DNA of 64,000 nt from Pseudomonadota bacterium. GTDB taxonomy: Bacteria > Pseudomonadota > Alphaproteobacteria > Sphingomonadales > Sphingomonadaceae. The position numbers were made by a program, and so were the translations under genes. Location of the stretch: positions 57,377 through 121,376 of the forward strand of contig JAEWBB010000013.1 of assembly GCA_023391375.1 (NCBI GenBank), given 5' to 3'. Positions 52,166 through 63,529 of this stretch are shown piece after piece. The stretch's first letter is position 1. Every line of letters starts with the position of its first letter. The notes under the pieces were generated by a model, which saw only the letters and a program-made list of their open reading frames with translations, did no database searches and was not told the DNA's origin.

Positions 52166-52193
52166 GGCGGCGGCGCTAGGGATCGCCGCCGCC
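52166..52193. terminator. strong GC hairpin between convergent genes
   Basis: ggcggcggcg and cgccgccgcc form a perfect 10-bp stem around ctagggat, placed four bases after the kinase stop. No T-run is present, but the position between convergent genes suits a bidirectional terminator. Confidence 0.5.
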
Positions 52194-52220
52194 TGCCTCC
52201 CGCCTCAGCGGCGAGAAAGC

Positions 52221-52418
52221 CTAGTTGACGTTGACTTCGATCTTGTCGGGGATGTTGACCTCGGTCTTGCTGGTCCCGAACCCGAGCTGGTCGCGGAAGA
52301 GGAACAGCAGGACGAGCACGACGATTACCAGCAGGACGACCGCCAGCACACCGCCGCCGCCCCCGCCACCGTCGGTTTCGACAATCGTGGTGCGTTCCAC
52401 ATGATCTTCGTCGGCCAT
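52221..52418 (-). CDS. small single-helix membrane protein with glycine run
   Basis: 65 residues from ATG 52418 (a GTG one codon earlier is also possible), preceded by GGGAG. An acidic start (MADEDHVERTTIVETD), seven glycines, one strongly hydrophobic helix (about 24-40, VLAVVLLVIVVLVLLFLF), then a polar tail ending VNIPDKIEVNVN. It resembles small conserved sphingomonad membrane proteins of unknown role, probably with one face in the periplasm. Confidence 0.6.
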   Translation of the reverse strand: MADEDHVERTTIVETDGGGGGGGVLAVVLLVIVVLVLLFLFRDQLGFGTSKTEVNIPDKIEVNVN

Positions 52419-52543
52419 CACGATACTCCCTGTTCAGCCTGTTCTGTGAGCGTAACGAAGGGAGTCTGAGGGGGTTCCCCGCGCCGTCCTTTTCAGCCGC
52501 AACGGGTTGCGTCATAGTCACAGCGGGCAGATGGGGGGTGCGT

Positions 52544-53050
52544 ATGGGGGCGTTCGTCAACAAGGCTGCGGTGGCTCGCAAATGGCGGGGGCGTATCCGC
52601 AACGTCGGGCTGCTTCTCGTCCTGCTGCTGGCCGGGGCGCTGTTCGATCCGTCGATCATCCGCCCGATCGGGCCTTTGGCGGCACGGCCGGAGAGGATTG
52701 ATGCCAAGTTCGGCCGTTGCGGACAGGGGCCGCGCACCTACGCCTGCGTCGTCGACGGCGATACCTTTCGCCTCGGCACGCGCGCCGTGCGCATTACCGG
52801 GATCGACGCGCCCGAATTGCACGATGCCCAATGCCCGGCGGAACTGGCGCTCGCCAACCGGGCAGCGGATCGCTTGGCCGCCCTGCTGAACGGCGGGCCG
52901 TTCGACCTGGTCGGCCATGTCTTCAATGACCATGACAAATATGGCCGCGACCTACGCGTCGTCCGCCGCGGCGACCAGTCGATCGGCGACATGCTGGAAG
53001 CGGAAGGCCTTGCCCACCGCTATATCGGGGTGAAAACCGGCTGGTGTTAA
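52544..53050 (+). CDS. membrane-anchored thermonuclease (SNase-like) family protein
   Basis: 168 residues from ATG 52544; a GTG two codons earlier is alternative. An N-terminal basic stretch and one helix (about 23-38, VGLLLVLLLAGALF) anchor it, followed by an SNase domain: YACVVDGDTFRLGTRAVRITGIDAPEL with metal-binding Asp residues and the first active-site Arg, and DKYGRDLRVV, where the second Arg is. The domain is compact (about 105 residues) compared with staphylococcal nuclease. It would cleave nucleic acid at the outer face of the inner membrane, if active. Confidence 0.75.
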   Translation: MGAFVNKAAVARKWRGRIRNVGLLLVLLLAGALFDPSIIRPIGPLAARPERIDAKFGRCGQGPRTYACVVDGDTFRLGTRAVRITGIDAPELHDAQCPAELALANRAADRLAALLNGGPFDLVGHVFNDHDKYGRDLRVVRRGDQSIGDMLEAEGLAHRYIGVKTGWC

Positions 53051-53187
53051 GCGTCGCGTTCGCTGCTGCGATCCAGTTCGAACCGGTCGAACCAACGGTC
53101 GAGCACGGCCCACGCTTCTCGCCAGTGGGTGGCGAGAAGGACCAGCGGCACGCCGATCAGCAGCACGTCGATATAGGTTTGCAGCAT
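53047..53187 (-). CDS. small membrane-associated hypothetical protein (46 aa)
   Basis: From ATG 53187 the frame encodes MLQTYIDVLLIGVPLVLLA, then a tryptophan-rich amphipathic part (THWREAWAVLDRWFDRF) and an acidic tail ERDA, ending at a TAA that overlaps the thermonuclease stop. One transmembrane helix at the N-terminus. The coherent composition suggests a real small gene, but no strong ribosome binding site is present. Confidence 0.4.
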   Translation of the reverse strand: MLQTYIDVLLIGVPLVLLATHWREAWAVLDRWFDRFELDRSSERDA

Positions 53188-53263
53188 GGCCCGAGCCCCA
53201 TTCGTTAACCCGTGTTTCTCATCTGCGAGTTAACGGCGGGTAAACAGCAGAAGACGTGGAAAG

Positions 53264-53284
53264 GGCCGCCTTGGAAGGGCGGCC
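53264..53284 (-). terminator. hairpin downstream of tRNA-Pro
   Basis: On the minus strand GGCCGCC and GGCGGCC form a seven-base stem around CTTCCAA, followed by CTTTCC. It lies 24 bases after the tRNA-Pro CCA end. Confidence 0.5.
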
Positions 53285-53307
53285 AGTTCACTTCCTGAAA
53301 AGGAAAA

Positions 53308-53384
53308 TGGTCGGGGAGAGAGGATTCGAACCTCCGGCCCCTGCCTCCCGAAGACAGTGCTCTACCAGGCTGAGCTACTCCCCG
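53308..53384 (-). tRNA. tRNA-Pro (anticodon CGG)
   Basis: A minus-strand cloverleaf of 77 bases: acceptor CGGGGAG/CTCCCCG, D stem GCTC/GAGC, anticodon stem CTGTC/GGCAG with loop TTCGGGA (anticodon CGG, codon CCG), T stem GGAGG/CCTCT, and encoded CCA. Confidence 0.96.
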
Positions 53385-53474
53385 ACCGATGCAGCCGCGG
53401 GCGAACCGCGGTGCGAGGCGAGCGCTCCCTAGCGGGGCCTTCAGCGGAGCGCAAGCGGCCCGGCGGCGAATCCT

Positions 53475-54779
53475 TCAGCTTTTGATCGCGTCGAGCATCG
53501 CCTGGTGGGTCACGAACTTCTCGCGCGGGCTACCGGCACGGGCGGCGGCGGCCTCCGCCGCCTCGATCTTGCGCCAATCGGCGTAGCTGGTGGCGCCGAT
53601 GTCTCGGCTGCACAGCAGGGCGTCGAGCGCCTCGCCGCCGCTCTTGGCGCCGTCGCTGCCGGGCGGGAAGGTGGCCGCCAGTTGCTCGGCCACCTCGAAC
53701 CCGTCGGGCCGGTTGGTCCCGATCGTCCCCGACGGCCCGCGCCGCGCCCAGCCGACGCAATAGAGACCCTCGTCGATCTGGCCATGGTCGTTGAGGTATT
53801 TGCCGCCGACATGGTCGTAGGGAACGCCCGGGATCATCGGCGAGGCATAGCCGATACAGCTGATGACGAGGCCGGCCGGCACGTCATATTCCTCACCCGT
53901 GCCCTTCGCCCGGCCATCTTCCAGCTTGGTGCGCTCGACGACGACGCTGGCCGCGCGCCCTTCCCCTTCGATCCGTACCGGGCGGGCGAAGAAATCGAAC
54001 ACGATGCGCTTGGCTTTGCCCGCCCCCTCGCCGTCGGCGAAATGGCGCAGGTGGGTGACGGACTTGCGCAGGCCCGGCTCGAGGTCGGCGTCGTCCGCTT
54101 CGGGCGGCAAGTCGCCGCTTTCGACGATCGGCGAGGCGGCCTCGAGGTGACCGAGTTCGCCCAGTTCCTTGGGCGTCATCGCGATCTGGTGCGGGCCGCG
54201 GCGGCCGAGGATGGTGATCGTCTTCACCCCGCTATGGTCGAGCGCGTCGATGGCATGGTTGACGATGTCGCTGCCCTCGAACTCGGCGCGGGTCTTGCTG
54301 AGGATGCGCGCCACGTCGAGCGCGACGTTGCCGTTGCCGATCACCACCACGCCGTCTGCGTCGAGCGGCGGATCCAGGTCGGCGAATTCGGGATGACCGT
54401 TGTACCAGCCGACGAACGCCGCCGAACCGATGACGCCGGCCAGATCCTCGCCTTCGATGCCCAGCTTGCGGTCGTGCGGCGCGCCGGTGGCGAGCACGAC
54501 GGCGTCGTAAAGCCCCTTCAGTTCCTCGACCGAAACACCGTCGCCGACGGCGACATTGCCGACAAAGCGCACGGTCTCCCCGTCCGCGACTTGGTCGTAG
54601 CGGCGGGACACGGCCTTGATCGACTGGTGGTCGGGCGCAACGCCGAAGCGGATCAGGCCATAGGGAACCGGCAGCTTGTCGATGATGTCGATGCGGGCAT
54701 TGTCGCCATAGGCCTTGGCCAGCGCCTCGGCGGTATAGAAACCGGCCGGACCCGACCCGACAATGGCGAAGTGGCGCAT
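53475..54779 (-). CDS. FAD-dependent ferredoxin/adrenodoxin-NADP+ reductase-like protein
   Basis: 434 residues of the FprA/adrenodoxin-reductase type. The FAD site is MRHFAIVGSGPAGFYTAEAL, then KLPVPYGLIRFGVAPDHQSIK, a highly specific family segment. VVIGNGNVALDVARIL is the NADP-binding Rossmann loop, followed by ILGRRGPHQIAMTPKEL; GWARRGPSGTIGTNRPDG closes the FAD pocket. It moves electrons between NADPH and a ferredoxin for P450s, Fe-S assembly or similar reactions. Length is slightly below the usual 450-460. The neighbour downstream on the minus strand is tRNA-Pro. Confidence 0.92.
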   Translation of the reverse strand: MRHFAIVGSGPAGFYTAEALAKAYGDNARIDIIDKLPVPYGLIRFGVAPDHQSIKAVSRRYDQVADGETVRFVGNVAVGDGVSVEELKGLYDAVVLATGAPHDRKLGIEGEDLAGVIGSAAFVGWYNGHPEFADLDPPLDADGVVVIGNGNVALDVARILSKTRAEFEGSDIVNHAIDALDHSGVKTITILGRRGPHQIAMTPKELGELGHLEAASPIVESGDLPPEADDADLEPGLRKSVTHLRHFADGEGAGKAKRIVFDFFARPVRIEGEGRAASVVVERTKLEDGRAKGTGEEYDVPAGLVISCIGYASPMIPGVPYDHVGGKYLNDHGQIDEGLYCVGWARRGPSGTIGTNRPDGFEVAEQLAATFPPGSDGAKSGGEALDALLCSRDIGATSYADWRKIEAAEAAAARAGSPREKFVTHQAMLDAIKS

Positions 54780-54810
54780 GCTCGACTCCCGCTAGTGTGC
54801 GGGGCGGAGC

Positions 54811-55131
54811 CTAGTCCCGCTTGTCCTCGAGCAGCAAGTCGTTGCCCTTCCGCTTCAGCGCGGCCTCGATCGGGCCGGCGAGCATGGCCAGCATCCCGCC
54901 AAGGAGGACGTGGCAATGGACATGGGAATCGTGGACCGACACGTCGGCATCCACGCTTTGCCCCATCGCGCCAATTGTCAGGCGAAGCGTATCGCCCTCC
55001 CAGCGCGACGCGACCTCGGCCGCGCCGCCGGGGATATGGTCCTTCAGCTTCCCGATGTTGTCGCCAAGCCGGCGCTTGGCCTCGTCCTTGCCGAGGCGGT
55101 GGGGGAGATCGACGTCGATAGGGCGTTGCAT
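54811..55131 (-). CDS. polyhydroxyalkanoic acid system family protein
   Basis: 106 residues from ATG 55131 (MQRPIDVDLPHRLGKDEAKRRL). The sequence matches the PHA_gran_rgn family: DLPHRLGKDEAKRR, KDHIPGGAAEVASRWEGDTLRLTI, a central VDADVSVHDSHVHCHVLLGG and a helical end GPIEAALKRKG. The name comes from PHA gene clusters, but many members are far from PHA genes and their role is unclear. It is divergent from the M15-like gene by 64 bases. Confidence 0.82.
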   Translation of the reverse strand: MQRPIDVDLPHRLGKDEAKRRLGDNIGKLKDHIPGGAAEVASRWEGDTLRLTIGAMGQSVDADVSVHDSHVHCHVLLGGMLAMLAGPIEAALKRKGNDLLLEDKRD

Positions 55132-55195
55132 GGAGTCGATGATGGGAAGGCGTCCCGCCCTTTTCAATCGTGCAGCTTTCTATAGCCTTGTCGCC

Positions 55196-55957
55196 ATGCG
55201 CCGCCTTGCCGCCCTCGCCTGCCTGATTGCCGCCGTCCCGGCGTCGGCACAGCGTCCGCCGGTGTTCAACCCGGCGGCCGCCTATGTCACCGCCGGGCAG
55301 GACGAAGCGGGCTACCGCGCGTGGCTGGCCGCGGCGTCGTGGCGGCCGGTCTATGTGAAGGCGTTCGACGACTGGCTGACGGCGCAGGGGATCGCCGGCA
55401 TCGTCCCCACCTGGCAGCTCCTGCGCACCGCGTCGATGTGGCGCGATTGCGGTGCGGAGCCGTTCGAGGTCGCACCGTCGAGCGAGTGGCCGCATCTGGT
55501 CGAAACGCTGCATTATGTGCGCGACCATGTGATTCCCGTGGTCGGGCAGGTCGAAGCCGTATCGGTCTATCGCAACGAGACGCTGAACAAGTGCGCCGGC
55601 GGGGCGAACGAAAGCGCGCACCGCTGGCTGTACGCCATGGACTTGGTCCCGCTGCGGCCGACGACTCGCCCGGCGCTAATGCGCGGCCTGTGCGCGATCC
55701 ATAGCTGGCAGGGGAACGGGTCGGCGGTCGGCCTGGGCTTCTACAAGGGCCTGCGCTTTCACATCGATTCGAAGAAATTCCGCAAGTGGGGCGCGGCGCT
55801 GGGCGATGAAACCGAAATCGGCTGCCCGCAAGTGATGGCGCAGATCGCCGCCGAGGCCGCGGCGTCGAAGGCGGCGATCGAGGCGCGCAAAGCAACTCCG
55901 CCGGTCGCGCCAGCGCCCGAACCCGCGCCGCCGGCCGATCCCCTGTCCCCGCAATAG
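55196..55957 (+). CDS. exported M15-like D-Ala-D-Ala carboxypeptidase-family protein
   Basis: 253 residues with a signal peptide (MRRLAALACLIAAVPASA). The core VYRNETLNKCAGGANESAHRWLYAMDLV matches the peptidase M15A/VanY-like zinc site (S-x-H-x6-D), and LRFHIDSKKFRKWG supplies the third ligand region (HID for the usual H-x-D). A P/A-rich tail closes the protein. It probably trims peptidoglycan stem peptides in the periplasm, though some family members may be inactive. The call rests on the H...D...H pattern. Confidence 0.65.
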   Translation: MRRLAALACLIAAVPASAQRPPVFNPAAAYVTAGQDEAGYRAWLAAASWRPVYVKAFDDWLTAQGIAGIVPTWQLLRTASMWRDCGAEPFEVAPSSEWPHLVETLHYVRDHVIPVVGQVEAVSVYRNETLNKCAGGANESAHRWLYAMDLVPLRPTTRPALMRGLCAIHSWQGNGSAVGLGFYKGLRFHIDSKKFRKWGAALGDETEIGCPQVMAQIAAEAAASKAAIEARKATPPVAPAPEPAPPADPLSPQ

Positions 55958-56018
55958 CGGGCTTGTGTTGGCTGACTAATACACCACATGGTGGGAAACG
56001 CATTTCCAAGGGGCGACA

Positions 56019-58613
<2,595 letters not shown>

Positions 58614-58622
58614 GAGGGCTGC

Positions 58623-60071
58623 ATGGCCGCGCAGTCGCGAATCCTCCAGGCAATCGACGCCCTCAAGCAGGGTGAGCGCGTCCGCGCGACCGAGCTGCTG
58701 GCCGAGGAATTGCGAACCGGACCGGCGACCGGCCCCGGGTGGAACGCGGTCTCCCAGCTCCTCCAGCAGGTCGGCGAGATCGACCTCGCGATCGAAGCCT
58801 CGCGGCGCGCCAGCCTGACGGAACCGGTCACGCTCGATCGACTGCTGGCGCATTACGGCGTGCTGGCCAGCTACGGCCGGTCGGACGAAGCCCTGGACGC
58901 GATCGGCCGCCTGCCCGACGCGGTGCAGCAGACGCCGGCCCTGCTCCATTTTCGCGGCACCATGGCGAGCGAACGCGGCGATTTCGCGGAGGCCGAGGAC
59001 TATTTCCGCCGCGCTTTGGCGATCAATGCGGGGGCGCCGCAGACCTGGTTCGCGCTGGCGATGGGCAAGACCTTTACGCCGGGAGATCCCGACCTTGCCG
59101 CGATGGAGGCTCTTCGCCCCGCGCTCGGGCAGACGGACGGCCTGACCCGCGCGCGCTTCCATTATGCGCTGGGCAAGGCGTACGACGACCTCGGGGACGT
59201 GGATCGGGCGTTCGCGGACTATGACGCCGGGGCGGCTCTCCGGCGGGCGGACTCGAACTATTCGGCCGCCATCATTCAGGCGCGTGCGGACGACCTGTTG
59301 GCGAATTTCACCGCGGAAGGGATGGCCAGTCTCGTCCCGTCGGAAGGCGACGAGGCGCCCGCCCTGTTCATCAACGGACTGCCGCGATCGGGGACGACGC
59401 TGGTCGAGCAGATTCTCGCCAGCCACTCGGCGGTTGGCGACGGGGGCGAGGTCAACCTTATCCGGCCGGCGCTGATCCCGACGGCGGATTACAGCTATGC
59501 CGGCGCGCTCCGCTACCAGGAGCGCCATCCCGACAATCCGTGGGGCGCAGTGGCGCGCGACTATCGCCGGATGATCGGCATGCGGTTCCGGACGCCCGGC
59601 CTGGTGGTGGACAAGACTCTCAACCAGTCGACAATGATGGGATTGCTGGTGCACAGCCTGCCGGGCGCGCGAATCATCTGGATGCGGCGGCGGCCCGAGG
59701 ACGTGGCGCTATCGTGCTACAAGTCCTTCTTCACTTCGCCTTTGCCGTGGACCTGGTCGCTGACCGACATCGGCGAGCATTTCCGGATCGAGGACCAGAT
59801 GTTCGCCCATTGGGCCGCGCTGTTTCCCGACCGGATCCTAGTGGTCCCGTATGAACAAATGGCGCGCGACCCGGAAGATTGGATTCCGCGCATCCTGGGC
59901 CATGTCGGACTGGCGGTAGAACCCCAGGTGTTCGAGCCGCACAAGACGAAGCGCGGCGTCCGCACCGCCAGCGTGCGGCAAGTGCGTAAGCCGATCGGCA
60001 CCGACCGGATCGGCACCGCCGAGCGCTACACCGGCAAGCTCCAGCCTTTCATCGACGCCTACTACAAGTAG
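58623..60071 (+). CDS. TPR-repeat sulfotransferase family protein
   Basis: 482 residues. The N-terminal half has about four TPR-like helix pairs (clearest: ALLHFRGTMASERGDFAEAE then DYFRRALAINAGAPQ). The C-terminal half (about 240-482) is a sulfotransferase fold with the 5'-phosphosulfate-binding loop FINGLPRSGTTLVEQILASH and the 3'-phosphate-binding WMRRRPEDVALSCYKSFF. The acceptor is unknown; proteins of this layout occur widely in sphingomonads and resemble protein tyrosyl or glycan sulfotransferases. The gene begins nine bases after clpB but is unlikely to share its function. Confidence 0.85.
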   Translation: MAAQSRILQAIDALKQGERVRATELLAEELRTGPATGPGWNAVSQLLQQVGEIDLAIEASRRASLTEPVTLDRLLAHYGVLASYGRSDEALDAIGRLPDAVQQTPALLHFRGTMASERGDFAEAEDYFRRALAINAGAPQTWFALAMGKTFTPGDPDLAAMEALRPALGQTDGLTRARFHYALGKAYDDLGDVDRAFADYDAGAALRRADSNYSAAIIQARADDLLANFTAEGMASLVPSEGDEAPALFINGLPRSGTTLVEQILASHSAVGDGGEVNLIRPALIPTADYSYAGALRYQERHPDNPWGAVARDYRRMIGMRFRTPGLVVDKTLNQSTMMGLLVHSLPGARIIWMRRRPEDVALSCYKSFFTSPLPWTWSLTDIGEHFRIEDQMFAHWAALFPDRILVVPYEQMARDPEDWIPRILGHVGLAVEPQVFEPHKTKRGVRTASVRQVRKPIGTDRIGTAERYTGKLQPFIDAYYK

Positions 60072-60076
60072 GTCTC

Positions 60077-60092
60077 GCCCGCCCTCGCGGGC
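60077..60092 (+). terminator. hairpin after the sulfotransferase gene
   Basis: gcccgc and gcgggc pair around cctc, six bases past the stop. The T-content downstream is low, so this is a weak rho-independent candidate. Confidence 0.4.
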
Positions 60093-60128
60093 ACGGCTGA
60101 TGCTTTCGGCCTGTCTCTCAAACGCAAA

Positions 60129-60156
60129 GAAAAAGGGGCGGACCGAAGTCCACCCC
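60129..60156 (-). terminator. rho-independent terminator of the TonB-dependent receptor gene
   Basis: On the minus strand GGGGTGGAC-TTCG-GTCCGCCCC forms a nine-pair stem with a UUCG tetraloop, followed at once by TTTTTC, a textbook intrinsic terminator 30 bases after the stop codon. Confidence 0.9.
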
Positions 60157-60185
60157 TTCCCCTTTTTTACCCGGTATCGACGTTC

Positions 60186-63100
60186 TTAGAACGCGATATC
60201 CATGCCCAGACGCACGGTGCGCGGCGACTGGTAGTTGGTCGGGTTGCCGTAGTTCGGATCGGCCAGACCGATGTTCAGGTCGCCCAGCTCGTAGCGCTTT
60301 TCGACGCCCTTCGAGTTGAGGACGTTGAACACGTCGGCACGAAGCGTAACTTCCTGGCCGGTCGGGATCGCGATCTTGTACGCCGTCTTGAGGTCGACGT
60401 TCGCAATCCAGTCCGACTTGTTGCCCTGGCCACGCGGAGCCGGTTCGCCGCCGCAATAGTGCGACGCCGCGCCGTACACCTGAGCGAACACGTCGGTCGG
60501 GTGGTAGCCGAAGCAGCTGAGGTGACGCGGCGAGCTCAGCGAGAAGTTCGAACCAATCGTGAACTTGTCGTCGAACGTGTACGAGCCGAAGACCTTCAGG
60601 CGGTGACGACGATCGTTCGGCAGGTAGCCGTACGAGTAGTCCGAGAAGCCCGGCTGGTCGAAGTCCTGCGTGATGCCGGCGTCGTCCTGACCGAAGTCCG
60701 ACTGCACGAAGCCTTCCGAGTTACCGATGCTCTTCGACCAGGTGTAGCTGCCACCCAGGTTCCAGACACCGTCGAACGGACGTTCGAAGGTGAACTCGAC
60801 CGCGGTGTACTTGCGCTTGGCCTTGTCGTAGCCGAGCTGGTCGGCGGTGAAGGTGACTTCACGACCATCCAGACCGTCGAGGTTGACGACCAGGTCCTGG
60901 CCCGGGTTGAGCACGACGTACTGGTGGAAGCCAGTCCAGGTGCTCGAGCAGCCCGCGATGTTGTTGTCGGCGCAGTACTGCAGCACCGCAGCGTCGATCG
61001 CGGCGTCTTCCGCCGTGGTCAGGAGCTTGCGACGGGTGAAGTTCACACCCAGGTTCCAGCGGCCGAGCTTATGCTCGTAACCGAAGATCCACTCCTGCTC
61101 CTTGGTCGCCTTCAGGTTGTGGGCGATCAGGGCCGAGGTGTCGGCCACGTCACCGTTACCGGTCACCGAGCAGAAGTTGCCCGACGACGCCTTGGTCAGC
61201 AGGAACGGACAGGTCGACTGGTAGTCGGCACGGTTCGTGATCTGCGCGCCGAGGACCGGAAGGCCGTTGGCATCGAGGGTACCGTTGAACGCATAACGCT
61301 CGCGGAAGTAGTACTCCGAGCCCGTCATACGGAACGAGGTGTTCGACGCGAACGGCAGGTAGTACTGGCCGTAGAACGCCTTCAGCTTGCCACGCTTGTC
61401 CGGCCACACGTCGTAGGTGACGGCGATGCGCGGGGCGTAGTTCTTGTCGAGCGTGACCAGGTTGGCGCCGTTCGAAGCGTTGACCGAGAAGTCGTCGCGG
61501 CGAACGCCGGCCGAGATGGTCAGGCGATCGGTCGGCTTCCACTCGTCCTGCAGGTAGTAAGCGGTGTTCTTCGCATCGAAACCGCCGCCCGAGTTGAAGT
61601 AGTTCACTTCGACCGAGATCGGCTGGATGCGCGTGCCGGTCGTGACCGGAGCGCGGACGATGAGCGCCGCACCCGCACCGCCGAGGCCGGCCGAGCAGGC
61701 CGCCGCGGTCAGGAAGCCGGTCGAGCACAGCGTGGCGTTACCGGTACGAACGGCCGATTCCGACAGCGTGTTCTTCTCGACGTCGAAACCGCCACGGAAG
61801 TGGTGGTCGCCGAGCAGGTTCACGTACAGGTCGGCGTCGGCGCGATAGAACTTGCGCTCCGTCAGGTACGGGAAGCTGGTGCTCTGCACGCGCTGGCCGT
61901 TGTAGAACTGGCCGCTCGAACGGCCGCCGACGGTCTGACCCGAGCTGTTGAGGAAGTACGGAGCGCCCGCAGCGCCGGCGATGCCGACGTTGTCGAAGCG
62001 GTCACGCATGCGGCCGTAGGCGGCCGAAAGCGTCAGCCAGTCGGTGAAGCGACCGGTGTACTTGCCCACGTAGTTGGTGCCGCCGGCCTCGAAGTTGGTG
62101 ACCGAGTTGGCGATACCGAACAGGCCCACACCATCAGCCGACTGGCTGTAGGTCTGGTCGAAGCGGGTCGTGGTGTTGCGGGTGTTGAAGATCGTGAACT
62201 CGAGGTGGTGATCGTCGAGCGGATACGCGTCGAACTTGGCACCCCAGAACGGATCGTTGTTCTTGCTGTTGAACGACGTGCCCGACAGCGGGTTGACCGT
62301 GCGGGTATCCGTGTTGCGGAACTCGACCAGGCCGTAGGCGAACAGGCGATCACGGAAGATCGGGCCGCCGGCTTCGACGATCGCACTGCGCGACTTCGAA
62401 TAGTCGTAGTGACGGTTCGACGAGTAGCGGTCTTCGGTCAGGATGTTACCGTTGGCGTCACGGACATAGGCGCCCGCCGCGTTGGTGACATAGGCCGTGT
62501 TGATCAGGTTACGACCGTGGGCCTGCAGGAAGTTCGGCGACCAGTTGAGGTGCACCGCCGCCATGAAGTCGTTGGTACCCGACTTGGTCGTCGCGTTGAC
62601 GATACCGCCGGTGGCGCGACCGAATTCGGCCGGATAACCGCCCGACTTCACTTCGACCGACTTGTACATGTCGAACGGCACCTGGGCCGAACCGAGGTAG
62701 TTGTCGAAGTTGGTCGTGTTGAGGCCGTTCACGTAGTAGGCGTTTTCCGCCACCGAACCGCCGCCGACCGAGGCGAGGTTGCCGAACGCGCTGTCGCCGC
62801 CGGTGGTGCCCGGGGCCAGCAGGATGACCGAGGTCAGGTTGCGGTTCAGCGGAACCGTCTTCTTCAGCTCTTCGACGTCGACGTTGAGGCCCGTGGTGGT
62901 GCCTTCGAACGCCTGGATCTGCGCGCCGGTGACGACGATGTCTTCCGAAGCCGACAGCTGGATGTTGAGGTCAGCGGTCTGGCCGGCGAGGACGCGGACG
63001 TCGGTCGCCTGGAAGCCGCCGTTGTTGGCCGCTTCAACCGCGACGTTGTAGTCGCCGTTCGGCAGGCCGTTGAAACGGAAGCCACCGTTGCTGCCGGTGG

Positions 63101-63314
63101 TCGCGGTGCGGGTGAAACCCTGCGCCTTCGACGTCAGCGTGACCGTGGCGCCGCCAACGGCGTTGCCCGATTCGTCGTTGACGGTGCCGGTGATGACGCC
63201 GGACGTATAGTCCTGCGCCGCCGCCGGAGCCGCGATAAACGCGGCACCCGCGCCCGCACCCAGAAGCGCAAGCGCTTGCAGGGCGGCAGTCGCGCGAAGA
63301 GTCGACTTCTTCAT
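60186..63314 (-). CDS. Oar-like TonB-dependent outer membrane receptor
   Basis: About 1042 residues from ATG 63314 (an ATG one codon earlier is equal in quality; GGGGAG precedes both). Signal peptide to about residue 33 (APAAAQD), then a carboxypeptidase-regulatory-like beta domain (about 37-115, SGVITGTVNDESGNAVGGAT), a plug domain starting near ASEDIVVTGAQIQAFEG, and a long 22-strand barrel ending RLGMDIAF with the terminal Phe required by the BAM complex. This is the Oar/Cna-B-plug class that imports large substrates such as peptides or oligosaccharides. Substrate unknown; it stands alone with its own terminator, and no transport partner gene is adjacent. Confidence 0.9.
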   Translation of the reverse strand: MKKSTLRATAALQALALLGAGAGAAFIAAPAAAQDYTSGVITGTVNDESGNAVGGATVTLTSKAQGFTRTATTGSNGGFRFNGLPNGDYNVAVEAANNGGFQATDVRVLAGQTADLNIQLSASEDIVVTGAQIQAFEGTTTGLNVDVEELKKTVPLNRNLTSVILLAPGTTGGDSAFGNLASVGGGSVAENAYYVNGLNTTNFDNYLGSAQVPFDMYKSVEVKSGGYPAEFGRATGGIVNATTKSGTNDFMAAVHLNWSPNFLQAHGRNLINTAYVTNAAGAYVRDANGNILTEDRYSSNRHYDYSKSRSAIVEAGGPIFRDRLFAYGLVEFRNTDTRTVNPLSGTSFNSKNNDPFWGAKFDAYPLDDHHLEFTIFNTRNTTTRFDQTYSQSADGVGLFGIANSVTNFEAGGTNYVGKYTGRFTDWLTLSAAYGRMRDRFDNVGIAGAAGAPYFLNSSGQTVGGRSSGQFYNGQRVQSTSFPYLTERKFYRADADLYVNLLGDHHFRGGFDVEKNTLSESAVRTGNATLCSTGFLTAAACSAGLGGAGAALIVRAPVTTGTRIQPISVEVNYFNSGGGFDAKNTAYYLQDEWKPTDRLTISAGVRRDDFSVNASNGANLVTLDKNYAPRIAVTYDVWPDKRGKLKAFYGQYYLPFASNTSFRMTGSEYYFRERYAFNGTLDANGLPVLGAQITNRADYQSTCPFLLTKASSGNFCSVTGNGDVADTSALIAHNLKATKEQEWIFGYEHKLGRWNLGVNFTRRKLLTTAEDAAIDAAVLQYCADNNIAGCSSTWTGFHQYVVLNPGQDLVVNLDGLDGREVTFTADQLGYDKAKRKYTAVEFTFERPFDGVWNLGGSYTWSKSIGNSEGFVQSDFGQDDAGITQDFDQPGFSDYSYGYLPNDRRHRLKVFGSYTFDDKFTIGSNFSLSSPRHLSCFGYHPTDVFAQVYGAASHYCGGEPAPRGQGNKSDWIANVDLKTAYKIAIPTGQEVTLRADVFNVLNSKGVEKRYELGDLNIGLADPNYGNPTNYQSPRTVRLGMDIAF

Positions 63315-63529
63315 CATAATCTCCCCAAATTGGCATCCAACCTGAACGCCAAATCTCTCGCGGGCGTAATTCACCCCCACGTGATTCCGTCTTTAACGGG
63401 AGAGGCCCCAAGGCTGTAAAGGGCGGCGACGGCTCGCCACTCGGTTTCTTGCCGCACTGTGACACTAGTGACACAGTCGCAATTAACGTCCGGAAATCAG
63501 TCGCTTGATTCCTAGGCGGGGCGACGGGG
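63315..63529. promoter_or_regulatory. upstream region of the TonB-dependent receptor
   Basis: About 215 bases without a gene. The direct repeat GTGACAC-TA-GTGACAC at about 63459-63474 overlaps the palindrome CACTAGTG and lies roughly 145 bases before the receptor start, a possible regulator site. No fur-box is recognised. Confidence 0.35.

Noticed and set aside
52358..52372. A GCC/CCG-rich simple repeat
   Set aside because: It encodes the glycine run of the small membrane protein and is not an independent repeat element.
53505..55121. A 538-residue plus-strand frame
   Set aside because: Opposite the ferredoxin reductase and the PHA-system protein, both of which carry clear family motifs.
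60459..63419. A 986-residue open frame on the plus strand opposite the TonB receptor
   Set aside because: Its composition is almost entirely R/V/E/A with no motifs, while the minus strand has a clear receptor architecture with signal peptide, terminal Phe and terminator.
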